This document shows, piece after piece, positions 1 to 7,787 of a stretch of DNA of 58,724 nt. The stretch comes from Acidobacteriota bacterium (GTDB lineage: Bacteria; Acidobacteriota; Terriglobia; Acidiferrales; UBA7541): positions 1-58,724 of the forward strand of contig JAKBLM010000022.1 in the NCBI GenBank assembly GCA_021832085.1, in the 5' to 3' direction. The number at the start of each line of letters is the position of its first letter. The stretch's first letter is position 1. The translations under genes and the position numbers were made by a program. The notes beneath the pieces were generated by a model. It was given only the letters and a program-made list of their open reading frames with translations, was not told the DNA's origin and made no database searches.

Positions 1-27
1 CTCGGTCGTATCCTTGTTCGGGGTCAT
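1..27 (-). CDS. 5' end of an unidentified gene running off the window
   Basis: An ATG at 25-27 on the minus strand opens a reading frame that runs off the left edge; the nine visible codons read MTPNKDTTE. A strong ribosome-binding site (AAGGAGGAAG) lies about ten bases upstream, which is why I treat it as a real start. Nothing can be said about function. Confidence 0.5.
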
Positions 28-153
28 GCTCCGTCTTCCTCCTTGTCAGGTTCTCGCAAACCGATAATTGGAAAACGTCATGACCCCTTCCGCAAAATAA
101 TTTGCTGAACTTGTGCAACATAACCTGAAGGGCGGCGCTACGCGAACCGGAGC

Positions 154-181
154 GTAGGGGCGGGTTTGAAACCCCCCCTAC
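154..181. repeat. REP-like imperfect palindrome, copy A
   Basis: GTAGGGGCGGGTT and AACCCCCCCTAC face each other around a TGA loop, 36 bases beyond the stop of the surface-protein gene. A closely related palindrome (GGTACGGGCGGG...ACTACC) lies at 57051-57081 at the other end of the window. This suggests a dispersed family of short hairpins. It has no T-tract typical of an intrinsic terminator. Confidence 0.5.
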
Positions 182-217
182 CACCGGGGCTGCGCGAGCG
201 CTCGCGCCCCGGTTGCG

Positions 218-2239
218 CTAGTTCACCTTGACCTGGATGATTGTGCTGATCTGCTCGCTGCCGGCCGTGCCGGTCACCGCGACGCTGTAGGTGCCCGCCG
301 GCGTGCCGTTGAACTGCTTCGTGTTGGTGGACGTTGCCGTCGACGAGCCGCCGCAGGCCGCCAGGCCTACCGCCAGCGCCACGCCCAACGCTCCTGCCCA
401 CGCCAGCCGCCGCACCCGCGCCGGCACTGCCTGCCGCTTCCACGCGAGCAGCAGCCCGAGCGCCGCCAGCGCGCCCAGCCCCACCGCGTAGAACGGCCAG
501 CTCCCGCCGCCGCCCAGCGGCCAGACCGCGATCGCGCTTGTCGACGTCGTTGGCGCGTAGGTGTTCACCGTCAGCGTCGTCGACGCCGGGCTCGTTCCCG
601 GCGTCACGCTCAGCGGCGCGAACTGGCAGGTGATCGTCACCGGCACTCCGTTGCAGGCAAACGAGACCGGCGTCGTCATGTCGCCCTGCGGCGTCACCGT
701 GAACTGGAACGTCGCGCTCTGCCCAGCATTCACCGTCGCCGACGGTGAAGAGGTCGTCAGCGTGAACGTCGCCGCCTTCACCGTCTCGTCGACGGCCGAG
801 GAGGTGCTGCCGGCGAACTCGGCGTTGCCGCCGTAGACGGCCGTGATCGTCTGGCTGCCGGCAGGCAGCGTCGAGGTGGTGAGCATCGCCTGGCCGGTGC
901 TATTGAGCGTCCCGGTGCCGAGCGCGGTCGAGCCGTCGTCGAAGGTGACCGTGCCGGCTGGGATGCCCGCCGACGAGCCAACCGTTGCCGTAAACGTGGT
1001 CGCATTGCCGGTGTAGGAGGGGTTCATCGACGCCGCGAGGCTGGTGGTGGTTGCCGCCGGGCCGACGGTGACCGTCAGCGTGGCGGAAGTGCTGGGCGCG
1101 AAGGTGGAATCGCCGCTGTAGCTCGCGCTGAGCGATTGCGAGCCGGCGCCGAGCAGCGAGGTGCTGAAGGTCGCCACGCCGGAGCTATTGAGCGAAGCCG
1201 TGCCGAGGGTCTTGGTGCCGTCGAGGAAGGTCACCATGCCGGTGGGTGTGCCGGAGGTTTTTGAGGTGACCGTCGCGGTGAGCGTCACCGAGGAGCCGTA
1301 GACGGCCGAGCTGACGGGCGAGAGCGTGGTGGTGGTCGTTGCCTGGATCTGCTCGGTGAGCGCGGCGGAGGTGCTGCCGGCGAAGTTCGTGTCGCCGCCA
1401 TAGACCGCGGTGATCGAGTGCGAGCCGGCAGAGAGCGAAGTGGTGGAGAAGCTCGCGTTGCCGGAGGCGTCGAGCGTTCCGGTGCCGAGGGCGGTGGTGC
1501 CGTCCATGAAGGTGACCGTGCCGGTGGGCGTGCCGGTGGCCGGAGCCACAGGCATCACCGTAGCGGTGAAGGTGACCTTGGCGCCCTGGACAGCCGGATT
1601 CGTGTCGGAAACCAGGGTGGTCGACGTTTTGGCTTCCTGCACGGTGAAGACGTAGGCGGTCATCCGGCCGACGAAGTTCTGCGCCATGCCGGTGGAATTG
1701 GCTGCCTGCGGATCGACGGCGTAGGCGTAGAGGATGTGCGTGCCGAGCGAGAGCGGCTTGGCTGGAGTAGCGGTGAAAGATGGCGCCTGGCCGGAAGCCG
1801 GTTGCCAGGGGCCCTGCCAGGTGTCGAACTGGTAGTAGACGCCCTGGACGGGCGGGGCGTAGGGGCTGAACTCGCTGTCGGTGGTGAAGCTGAAAGTGGG
1901 CGTGAGGCTGGTGGTGACGTTGCCCTTGAGCGGGGCGATGGCGGTATCGAGCGGGATCGAGTGCACCTGCTCGGGAGTGATGATGGAAACGGTTTTGCTG
2001 TAGTAGTTGGGCACGTAGACCTTGCCGCTGATCGGGTTCACCGCGACGGCATCGGGCCCCGTGCCCACCGTCACCGTCGTGGGCGTGGCGGAGGGATTCG
2101 CGCCGTCGATCACCGAAACGCTGTCGCCGCCGACGTTGGCGACGTAGATCGCGTTTGTCGCCGGGTTCACCGCGACGGCAAGGGGCTCCGTGCCCACCGT
2201 GGGCGAAGCGATGACCGCATTCGTCGCGCCGTCGATCAC
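218..2239 (-). CDS. C-terminal part of a YVTN/Ig-repeat surface protein (frameshifted from 2236-4149)
   Basis: This 673-residue frame continues the protein started at 4149. It opens with two more YVTN-type blades (NAIYVAN, GKVYVPN), then a linker with FSFTTDSEFSPYAPP. Three tandem Ig-like repeats of the bacterial Big_3_5 type follow (residues about 205-490), each with G-TVTFxDGxxxLGT...SITAVYxGDxxFA. The last 100 residues hold a hydrophobic segment (FYAVGLGALAALGLLLAW) followed by KR, then a second hydrophobic stretch ending in LAACGG. It is probably a large exported adhesin-like protein. The frame has only a GTG inside a repeat as start, no ribosome-binding site, and its upstream codons (VANECGASAAC) still encode repeat sequence. 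It is therefore not an independent gene but the detached 3' part of the gene above. Confidence 0.75.
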   Translation of the reverse strand: MIDGATNAVIASPTVGTEPLAVAVNPATNAIYVANVGGDSVSVIDGANPSATPTTVTVGTGPDAVAVNPISGKVYVPNYYSKTVSIITPEQVHSIPLDTAIAPLKGNVTTSLTPTFSFTTDSEFSPYAPPVQGVYYQFDTWQGPWQPASGQAPSFTATPAKPLSLGTHILYAYAVDPQAANSTGMAQNFVGRMTAYVFTVQEAKTSTTLVSDTNPAVQGAKVTFTATVMPVAPATGTPTGTVTFMDGTTALGTGTLDASGNASFSTTSLSAGSHSITAVYGGDTNFAGSTSAALTEQIQATTTTTLSPVSSAVYGSSVTLTATVTSKTSGTPTGMVTFLDGTKTLGTASLNSSGVATFSTSLLGAGSQSLSASYSGDSTFAPSTSATLTVTVGPAATTTSLAASMNPSYTGNATTFTATVGSSAGIPAGTVTFDDGSTALGTGTLNSTGQAMLTTSTLPAGSQTITAVYGGNAEFAGSTSSAVDETVKAATFTLTTSSPSATVNAGQSATFQFTVTPQGDMTTPVSFACNGVPVTITCQFAPLSVTPGTSPASTTLTVNTYAPTTSTSAIAVWPLGGGGSWPFYAVGLGALAALGLLLAWKRQAVPARVRRLAWAGALGVALAVGLAACGGSSTATSTNTKQFNGTPAGTYSVAVTGTAGSEQISTIIQVKVN

Positions 2240-4149
2240 CGAAACGCTGCCGGCCCCACTGCATGCGGCGCTGGCGCCGCACTCGTTGGCGACGTCGCGC
2301 CGTTGATCACCGAGACGGTGTTGCTGACGAAGTTGGCGACGTAGACCCTGTTGGTGACCGGGTTCACCGCGACGGCAATGGGAACCGTGCCCACCGTGGG
2401 CGAGGCCACGACCGAGTTCGTCGCGCCGTCGATGACCGAGACGGTGGTGCTGAAGTAGTTGGCAACGTAGACCATGTTGGTCACCGGGTTCGCCGCAACG
2501 GCGATGGGCCCTGTGCCCACCGTGGGCGAGGCCACGACCGAGTTCGTCGCGCTGTCGATCACCGAAACGGTGCTGTTGCTGGTCCCCGTGCCGTAGTTGG
2601 CGACGTAGACCATGTTCGTCACCGGGTTCACCGCGAGGGCATCGGGCTGCGTGCCCACCGCTGGCGAGGCCACCACCGTGTTCGTCGCGCCGTCAATCAC
2701 CGAGACACTGCTGCTGCTGGTACCGGTGCCGTAGTTGGCGACGTAGACCGTGTTCGTCACCGGGTTCACCGCGACGGCCCGGGGATCCGTGCCCACCGGC
2801 ACGGTTGCGGTGACGAGGCCGGTGGCATCGTCGATGACCGAGAGGGTGTCGCTGGTCTCGTTGGCGACGTAGATCATGCCGGTGACCGGGTTCACCGCGG
2901 CGGCTGCCGGATCCTGGCCGACGGCGGGCGAGGCGACCTGGTTGGTCGAGCCGTCAATCACCGAGACGCTGCCTCCGCCGGTGGGGTTAGCGTTGGCGAC
3001 GTAGACGCTGTTCGTCACCGGGTTCACCGCGACGGCATCGGGGCCCGTGCCCACCGTAGGCGAGGCCACCACCGTGTTCGTCGAGCCGTCGATCACCGAG
3101 ACGGTACTGTCGCTGGTCCCCGTGCCGAAGTTGGCGACGTAGACCATGTTCGTCACCGGGTTCACCGCGACGGCCGCGGGATTTGAACCCACCGTGGGCG
3201 AGGACACAACCGCGTTGGTCGAGCCGTCGATCACCGAAACGGTGCCGCTATTGTAGTTGGCGACGTAGACCGTGTTCGTGACTGCGTTCACCGCGACGGC
3301 AAGGGGTTCCGTACCCACCGTCAACGGGCTCCCAACCACCGTATTCGTTGAGCCGTTGATCACCGAAACGGTGCCGCTATTGTAGTTGGCGACGTAGACT
3401 CGGTTCGTCACCGGGTTCACCGCGAGGGCGTCGGGCAGCGTGCCGACTGCAGGCGAGGCCACGACCGTGTTCGTCGAGCCGTCGATCACCGAAACGGTGC
3501 CGGTGCCGCAGACGCCCGCGGGACAGTTCTGGTTGGCGACGTAGACCATGTTGGTGGCCGGGTTCACCGCGACGGTATCGGGCCTCGTGCCCACCGGCAC
3601 CGTGGTGGGGGTCGCGGAGGGGTTCGCGCCGTCGATCACCGAGACGGTGTTGCTGGAGGAGTTGGCGACGTAGACCATGTTCGTGACCGGGTTCACCGCG
3701 ACGGCAACGGGCTGCGAGCCCACCGGCACCGGGCTCCCGACCACCGAGTTCGTCGCGCCGTCGATCACCGAGACAGTACTGTTGCTGGTCCCCGTGCCGA
3801 AGTTGGCGACGTAGACCATGTTCGTGACCGGGTTCACCGCGACGGCACGAGGCAGCAAGCCCACACCCGGTGTGGCGACGACGGTCTGCGCGCGCGCCGA
3901 CGGCGCCAGCGCCAGCACTGCGCAGGCCAGCAGACACAGCACGGCCACCAAGCTACCGCGCCGCGATCGGGCCGCGCTTGCGGCCACGGCAAATGCGCCT
4001 CGCGCCACGCCGCGCCCCAAACTGCCGATTTTTTCGGTGGAAATACGACCCGGAATGGAACTGCCGGAACCTTCTGTATCGCCTGCCAACACACACACAC
4101 CTCCTTGGGCCACGCTCGTCCGCGGTTTCCGGAGGGTGCCTGCCGGCAA
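2236..4149 (-). CDS. YVTN beta-propeller surface protein, N-terminal part
   Basis: This 637-residue frame has a hydrophobic export segment (LVAVLCLLACAVLALAPSARAQ) near residues 65-88 and twelve tandem repeats of about 42-47 residues with the consensus AVAVNPVTNxVYVANxxxxTVSVIDGxTNxVVASPxVGT. These are YVTN-family beta-propeller blades, as found in extracellular proteins of Acidobacteriota and archaeal S-layer proteins. The ATG at 4149 lies well upstream of the signal region, so a later start is possible. The frame ends abruptly with NGATSPTSAAPAPHAVGPAAFR because an out-of-frame junction near 2290-2302 removes most of one repeat. With the downstream frame the protein would have about 14-15 blades, consistent with two seven-bladed propellers. 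Either the gene is broken or the repeat was mis-assembled. Confidence 0.8.
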   Translation of the reverse strand: MPAGTLRKPRTSVAQGGVCVLAGDTEGSGSSIPGRISTEKIGSLGRGVARGAFAVAASAARSRRGSLVAVLCLLACAVLALAPSARAQTVVATPGVGLLPRAVAVNPVTNMVYVANFGTGTSNSTVSVIDGATNSVVGSPVPVGSQPVAVAVNPVTNMVYVANSSSNTVSVIDGANPSATPTTVPVGTRPDTVAVNPATNMVYVANQNCPAGVCGTGTVSVIDGSTNTVVASPAVGTLPDALAVNPVTNRVYVANYNSGTVSVINGSTNTVVGSPLTVGTEPLAVAVNAVTNTVYVANYNSGTVSVIDGSTNAVVSSPTVGSNPAAVAVNPVTNMVYVANFGTGTSDSTVSVIDGSTNTVVASPTVGTGPDAVAVNPVTNSVYVANANPTGGGSVSVIDGSTNQVASPAVGQDPAAAAVNPVTGMIYVANETSDTLSVIDDATGLVTATVPVGTDPRAVAVNPVTNTVYVANYGTGTSSSSVSVIDGATNTVVASPAVGTQPDALAVNPVTNMVYVANYGTGTSNSTVSVIDSATNSVVASPTVGTGPIAVAANPVTNMVYVANYFSTTVSVIDGATNSVVASPTVGTVPIAVAVNPVTNRVYVANFVSNTVSVINGATSPTSAAPAPHAVGPAAFR

Positions 4150-4584
4150 TCTTCACTTATGGTATGAAATGCGCCGCAGGAGCCTACAGCCTACAAAACG
4201 AAAAAATGGCAAAAAAAGCTATTCCGCCACGGACGAGCAGTCTCGATCACGTATGCAGGAAAACCCAGCCAGCTTTCGGCTTGGGAAAGCCCTTCCCCTT
4301 TGCGGCGGGTAATCTACCTTCGTCGCGCAGGCGCTGTCAACGTGATTTCCGAGGGAAAGTGCGGTGGAATTAGGGGGCGGGCGGATGGGCGGAGGCGCGT
4401 TGCGGCGATTGCCGGATTGGGTGTGGCGAGTGGCTGAAAGAAGCGGATCGCAAATTTGAAATTGGAAATTTCAGAGGGAAAGGCGGGCGCGGGGACCGCG
4501 CCCATACCAGCGGCGAGGGCGCCACGGTTGAAGTCCGTTTGACCCGGGGCGATTTGAGGGATGCGAGGCTTCGCGGATTGGGCG
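4150..4584. other. Intergenic region, no gene; includes a leader-like structure
   Basis: I see no credible coding region here; possible reading frames lack ribosome-binding sites and typical composition. The segment 4211-4310 forms a closed structure on the minus strand (separate entry). The rest shows nothing I can name. Confidence 0.6.
4211..4310 (-). promoter_or_regulatory. Structured 5' leader candidate upstream of the surface protein
   Basis: On the minus strand CCGCC (complement of 4304-4308) pairs with GGCGG (complement of 4224-4228) about 80 nt later. The enclosed part has two local hairpins, GGGAA-gggc-TTTCCC and AGCC-gaaagct-GGCT. Seven T residues (4211-4217) follow the closing stem, and the surface-protein frame begins at 4149. 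Stem plus T-tract in a 5' leader looks like a transcription attenuator. It does not match a riboswitch consensus I know, including c-di-GMP-I. Confidence 0.3.
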
Positions 4585-4995
4585 TCAGGCGGCAGCGGCT
4601 TGCGCGTTCTGCGCCTCGGCCGAATTGCGCAGCTGCGCTTTGGCGATGATTCGATCGATCGCGTCGACGAATTCCGCCGCCCGGAGGGCGGGAAGGCCGA
4701 GACATTTGCGGCCGCGCTCGAGGATCGGCACCCACCAGAAGCCGTCCTCGACCTCCAGTCGATAGAAGGCGCTGCAGACCGAATGTTCGAGCCGGGCGAT
4801 CAGCGCGCTGGCCAGATGCACCCGATGCGTGCTGAGCAGCAGGTCGAAGCTTTCGCGATCGACCAGCACCAGGCCTTCCTCGACGCAATTCGCCACCTGG
4901 CAACGACACCCGAACTGCTCCAGATGGCGGCGCAGATGGAAGGAATTGTTGGCGCCCTCGCTGAGAAAGAGGACGTTTACCCTTGCCTGATCCAT
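4585..4995 (-). CDS. Orphan receiver-like protein (hypothetical)
   Basis: A 136-residue soluble protein starting MDQARVNVLFLSEG. The ATG at 4995 is chosen because GGGAGGGG precedes it at the right distance. The alternation of a short hydrophobic strand (VNVLFLS), an amphipathic helix (NSFHLRRHLEQFG), another strand (CRCQVANC), and FDLLLST resembles a CheY-like receiver fold. The usual acidic pair and phospho-accepting Asp are not clearly present: the expected Asp position reads FDLLLST. The C-terminal half (YRLEVEDGFWWVPILERGRKCLGLPALR) is unlike a receiver. It may be a degenerate receiver, but the family is not certain. An extended RNA-like structure lies 77-168 bases upstream. Confidence 0.7.
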   Translation of the reverse strand: MDQARVNVLFLSEGANNSFHLRRHLEQFGCRCQVANCVEEGLVLVDRESFDLLLSTHRVHLASALIARLEHSVCSAFYRLEVEDGFWWVPILERGRKCLGLPALRAAEFVDAIDRIIAKAQLRNSAEAQNAQAAAA

Positions 4996-5890
4996 GATCC
5001 CCCTCCCGTGCCAGCGCGCCCCCGCGCGCAACCGGCTTTCAATCCGTCCCCGCGAGCAGCCCAGATAGTGAGGCAGCGGCTGGAGGTACGGTCGGTCCGG
5101 CCCTTAGGCCGGTTCGCCTTTACCGGCAGGCGTTTTCTTGCCTTTCCGTACTCAGCCGCTGCCCGTTCTCGGAGGTCTCGGATTGGCCGGCACGCCTGAT
5201 ACCCGTAGCTAGCCAAGGGGCGGGTAGTCTACGTGTCTTGTTGCGAGAACGGCTTTTCCCCTTTTTCAGGCCTGTTCGCAACGCTGGTTCTTTCGACCGG
5301 TATCGATGTCAACCGAGTTGCCTCCAAGCCAGCTACTCGTGAGCGGAGCACGCGCTATGCCAACCCGGCGGATTCCGGCCCGGCCTAACACCTTGCGCTG
5401 CTTCGCTATTTCCTCGCCCCACGCTTGGGTTTTGAAAGGTCCTCAGACGGCTTGGGAACTTTGCCCCAGCTGCCGGCGCTTTCAGCTGCTGGGCTGCCGA
5501 TCCACGGCGACGTAATTGGCGGGACGAGCGATAGTGCTTCGGCAACAATGGCCCGGAATCTTCTGAGCCAGTGGTGGTTTCGCGGAGAATCCTGCGCTGC
5601 GTCCAAGCCCCAGTTGCGGTGACGGAGTGGCGGAAGAGGGCCAAATTTCATTTGGGCGTTTTGACGCTGCACGGGGGTGAATTTTCCCGGCGAAGGCAGG
5701 CCCGGCGTGCCCGAATGCCGGAATAAGCCATTGGAGAACAAAGAGTTACAAACATGCCTGCAGGCCCCCTTTTTGGGGGCATGCGTGCAGCACCCTTGGA
5801 CAAACATGCCAGTCGAGTTTCTTCCTGCAGGGGGAACAGTTGGCCACCGAGGCGGAGCTGCCGGCCGGCGACTGAGCGAGGAGAACGACG
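4996..5890. other. 895-base intergenic region with structured segment
   Basis: No reading frame here has both a plausible start and family resemblance. The region holds a long-range stem at 5072-5163 and a short perfect hairpin (GCCCCC-TTTTT-GGGGGC, 5764-5780). The remaining sequence shows nothing I can assign. It separates two genes transcribed away from each other and should contain both promoters. Confidence 0.6.
5072..5163 (-). ncRNA. Candidate structured RNA in the leader of the orphan receiver-like gene
   Basis: GGCAGCGGCTG (5072-5082) is perfectly complementary to CAGCCGCTGCC (5153-5163), and GTACGG (5086-5091) to CCGTAC (5146-5151). Together they make a 17-bp stem broken by a 3/1 internal loop. 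Inside are three hairpin options: CCGGCC-CTTA-GGCCGG (5097-5112), GCCGGT...ACCGGC (5108-5127, mutually exclusive with the first), and AGGC...GCCT (5128-5143). Mutually exclusive inner hairpins within a fixed outer stem are typical of switching RNAs. Minus is chosen because the element then lies in the 5' leader of the gene starting at 4995. The opposite strand would fold equally well, and I cannot assign it to a known family. Confidence 0.4.
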
Positions 5891-6346
5891 ATGAAAGTGA
5901 AGAAGGCGATGACCAGCGACGTGAAGTGCTGCACTCCATTCGACACGATCCAGGAGGCCGCGCGCCTGATGCGGGTGCACGACGTCGGCGCGATCCCGGT
6001 GGTGAAGGAGAAGGATTCGCGGGAGCTGGCCGGCATCATCACAGATCGCGACATCACCTGCCGTGCCACTTCCACAGGCAAAGCGCCGGACAGCGTCCTC
6101 GTCGAGAAAGTGATGACGCAAAAGCCGGTGGTCTGCCATCCGGAAGATACGCTCGAGCAGGCCGCCCTCCTGATGCAGAAACACCGCGTTCGCCGGCTGC
6201 CGGTGGTGGATGAATCCGGCGAACTCGTGGGCATCATCGTCCAGGGCGACATTGCCCGGAACCTGAACGCGCAGCAGGTGGCGCGCACGGTGGCGAGGAT
6301 CTCGACGCCGTGGCGTGCCCGACCGGCCACGCGCGCCGCGGCGTAG
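5891..6346 (+). CDS. Tandem CBS-domain protein
   Basis: A 151-residue protein made almost entirely of two CBS domains. The first (about residues 7-62) reads MTSDVKCCTPFDTIQEAARLM ... VGAIPVV ... LAGIITDRDI; the second (about 72-127) reads VMTQKPVVCHPEDTLEQAA ... VRRLPVVD ... LVGIIVQGDI. Paired CBS domains form a Bateman module that usually binds adenosine nucleotides and reports energy state. GAGGAG eight bases upstream supports the ATG. It heads a same-strand run with a translation-factor-like gene and a stress-type signalling protein, suggesting a role in stress or energy sensing. The Arg/Ala-rich C-terminal tail has no recognised role. Confidence 0.88.
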   Translation: MKVKKAMTSDVKCCTPFDTIQEAARLMRVHDVGAIPVVKEKDSRELAGIITDRDITCRATSTGKAPDSVLVEKVMTQKPVVCHPEDTLEQAALLMQKHRVRRLPVVDESGELVGIIVQGDIARNLNAQQVARTVARISTPWRARPATRAAA

Positions 6347-6432
6347 CACGGGGCGAGCGCGCCGGCCCGTCCGGGGCCGGGAGGAGAGTTCGTCGGCGGC
6401 GGCGCAAGCCGCCGTCGACGGGAAAGGCAGTC

Positions 6433-7614
6433 ATGCTCGATACGCGTGAAGTGCGTGCTTTTTCACTCTTGCCTGAGCCGGTGTTGACCGTTTACCTGGA
6501 TACCAATCCTTCCAAAATGGCCAATCGCGGCCCGGCGCCCGAGTACCTGAGCTGGCTCAACGCCGCGGGGAAATCGCTCGTGGCGAGCGTGCCGGCCGGG
6601 GAACAAAAGCTGCTGCAAGAGCAGTTGGGCCGGATTGAAGGCTTCCTGCGCGACCGCGTGCTGCCGCAACGCGGAATGCTGCTCTTTGCCGGTCCGCAAA
6701 CCTGGCAGCCGGTACCGCTGCAGGTCGAGGTGGGAAATGAAGTTCACTGGGGCAGGCCGGCGCTGGCCCAATTGCTCGGGCTGTTGAGCCGGCACAAGCC
6801 CTACGGCATCGCGGTGGTGACCCTGAACGGGGCGCGCCTGTTCCGTTACCACCTGGGCGAAATGACCGAACTCGAAGAAAAGAAATTTGTGATCAACATT
6901 TCGCAGTGGCGCAAGAAGGACATGGGCAAGTTTGCTCACGTGGACATCACCAAGTCGCGGGGCACCGATCACGACACCTTTGAACGGCGCATCGACGACC
7001 AATACCGGCACATCTGTGCAGAAACAGCGCAGCGGGCCCGGCAATTGTCCGAGACACATGGGTTGGCCGCGTTCTTCCTGGTCGGCGACGACCGCCTGAT
7101 CGACCCGATCGCCGCGGCCTTCCCGCGCGATTTGCAATCGCACGTGGTCAAGATCGAGGAAGACCTCGCGAAGGTTGTTCAGCCCGAGATCGTCGAACGG
7201 CTCGAGCCCCACATCGAGGAGTGGGAACGCGCGCGGCAATCGGAAACAATCGGCACGCTGCTCCGCAGCAAGCGTGGCGTGGTCCTCGGTGTCGCCGAGA
7301 CGCTGGCCGAACTGCAAAACGGCAGGGTGCGGGCCCTGGTGCTGGCGGCCGATCTCGATCCGGAGCTGCGCCAATGCCCCAATTGCGGCCGGGCCGATCT
7401 TACCGATACGCCCGTCTGCCTCTATTGCGGTACCCGGCGACAGATCGCGCGCTTGCGGGAAATTCTGTCTGAGTTGGCATGGAAGCACTCAGCCGAAATC
7501 GAGATCGTTGACGCCGAGGCCTCCGCCCGATTGCGGGAAGCCGGGGGCATGGGCGGCTGGCTGCGCCTGCCGAAACAGAAGAGCGCGCGACGGGCGGCCC
7601 GGCGCGCCGGGTAA
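6433..7614 (+). CDS. eRF1-like (baeRF family) protein with C-terminal zinc ribbon
   Basis: A 393-residue protein (MLDTREVRAFSLLPEPVLTVYLDTNPSK) resembling bacterial archaeo-eukaryotic release factor homologues (baeRF). The N-terminal strand-rich part, the central RNase H-like segment with a DTFERRIDDQYRHICAETA helix, and the C-terminal L7Ae/Pelota-like part (VVLGVAETLAELQNGRVRALVLAADL) follow the eRF1 domain order. Near residues 314-335 a CPNC...CLYC zinc ribbon is inserted, as in archaeal aRF1. I see no GGQ motif, so peptide release is not expected. Such proteins are thought to act on ribosomes under stress, with unproven function. The ATG at 6433 is chosen over upstream in-frame starts because of GGAAAGG just before it and the composition change. 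Confidence 0.75.
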   Translation: MLDTREVRAFSLLPEPVLTVYLDTNPSKMANRGPAPEYLSWLNAAGKSLVASVPAGEQKLLQEQLGRIEGFLRDRVLPQRGMLLFAGPQTWQPVPLQVEVGNEVHWGRPALAQLLGLLSRHKPYGIAVVTLNGARLFRYHLGEMTELEEKKFVINISQWRKKDMGKFAHVDITKSRGTDHDTFERRIDDQYRHICAETAQRARQLSETHGLAAFFLVGDDRLIDPIAAAFPRDLQSHVVKIEEDLAKVVQPEIVERLEPHIEEWERARQSETIGTLLRSKRGVVLGVAETLAELQNGRVRALVLAADLDPELRQCPNCGRADLTDTPVCLYCGTRRQIARLREILSELAWKHSAEIEIVDAEASARLREAGGMGGWLRLPKQKSARRAARRAG

Positions 7615-7787
7615 GGCGACCATGACCGCAGATCGACTTCAGGGTGTTTTTCTTTGGGCTCGGAAGCCGAATGCGGGCCTGCGTCGCGCAAGCCCGAAAA
7701 AGGGCATTTTGCCCGGCTCGGCGGGGCAGGTTTCCTGAGGCAGCCGAGGAGGACGAAAGCACTTTCGCGTTTGTTTCGGCGCGAGCG

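Noticed and set aside
4211..4310. c-di-GMP-I (GEMM) riboswitch
   Set aside because: GCAAAG and GAAAG elements occur but in the wrong order and without the paired context of the GEMM consensus.
5764..5780. Intrinsic terminator
   Set aside because: The perfect hairpin has its T-run in the loop, not after the stem, and no gene ends nearby in the right orientation.
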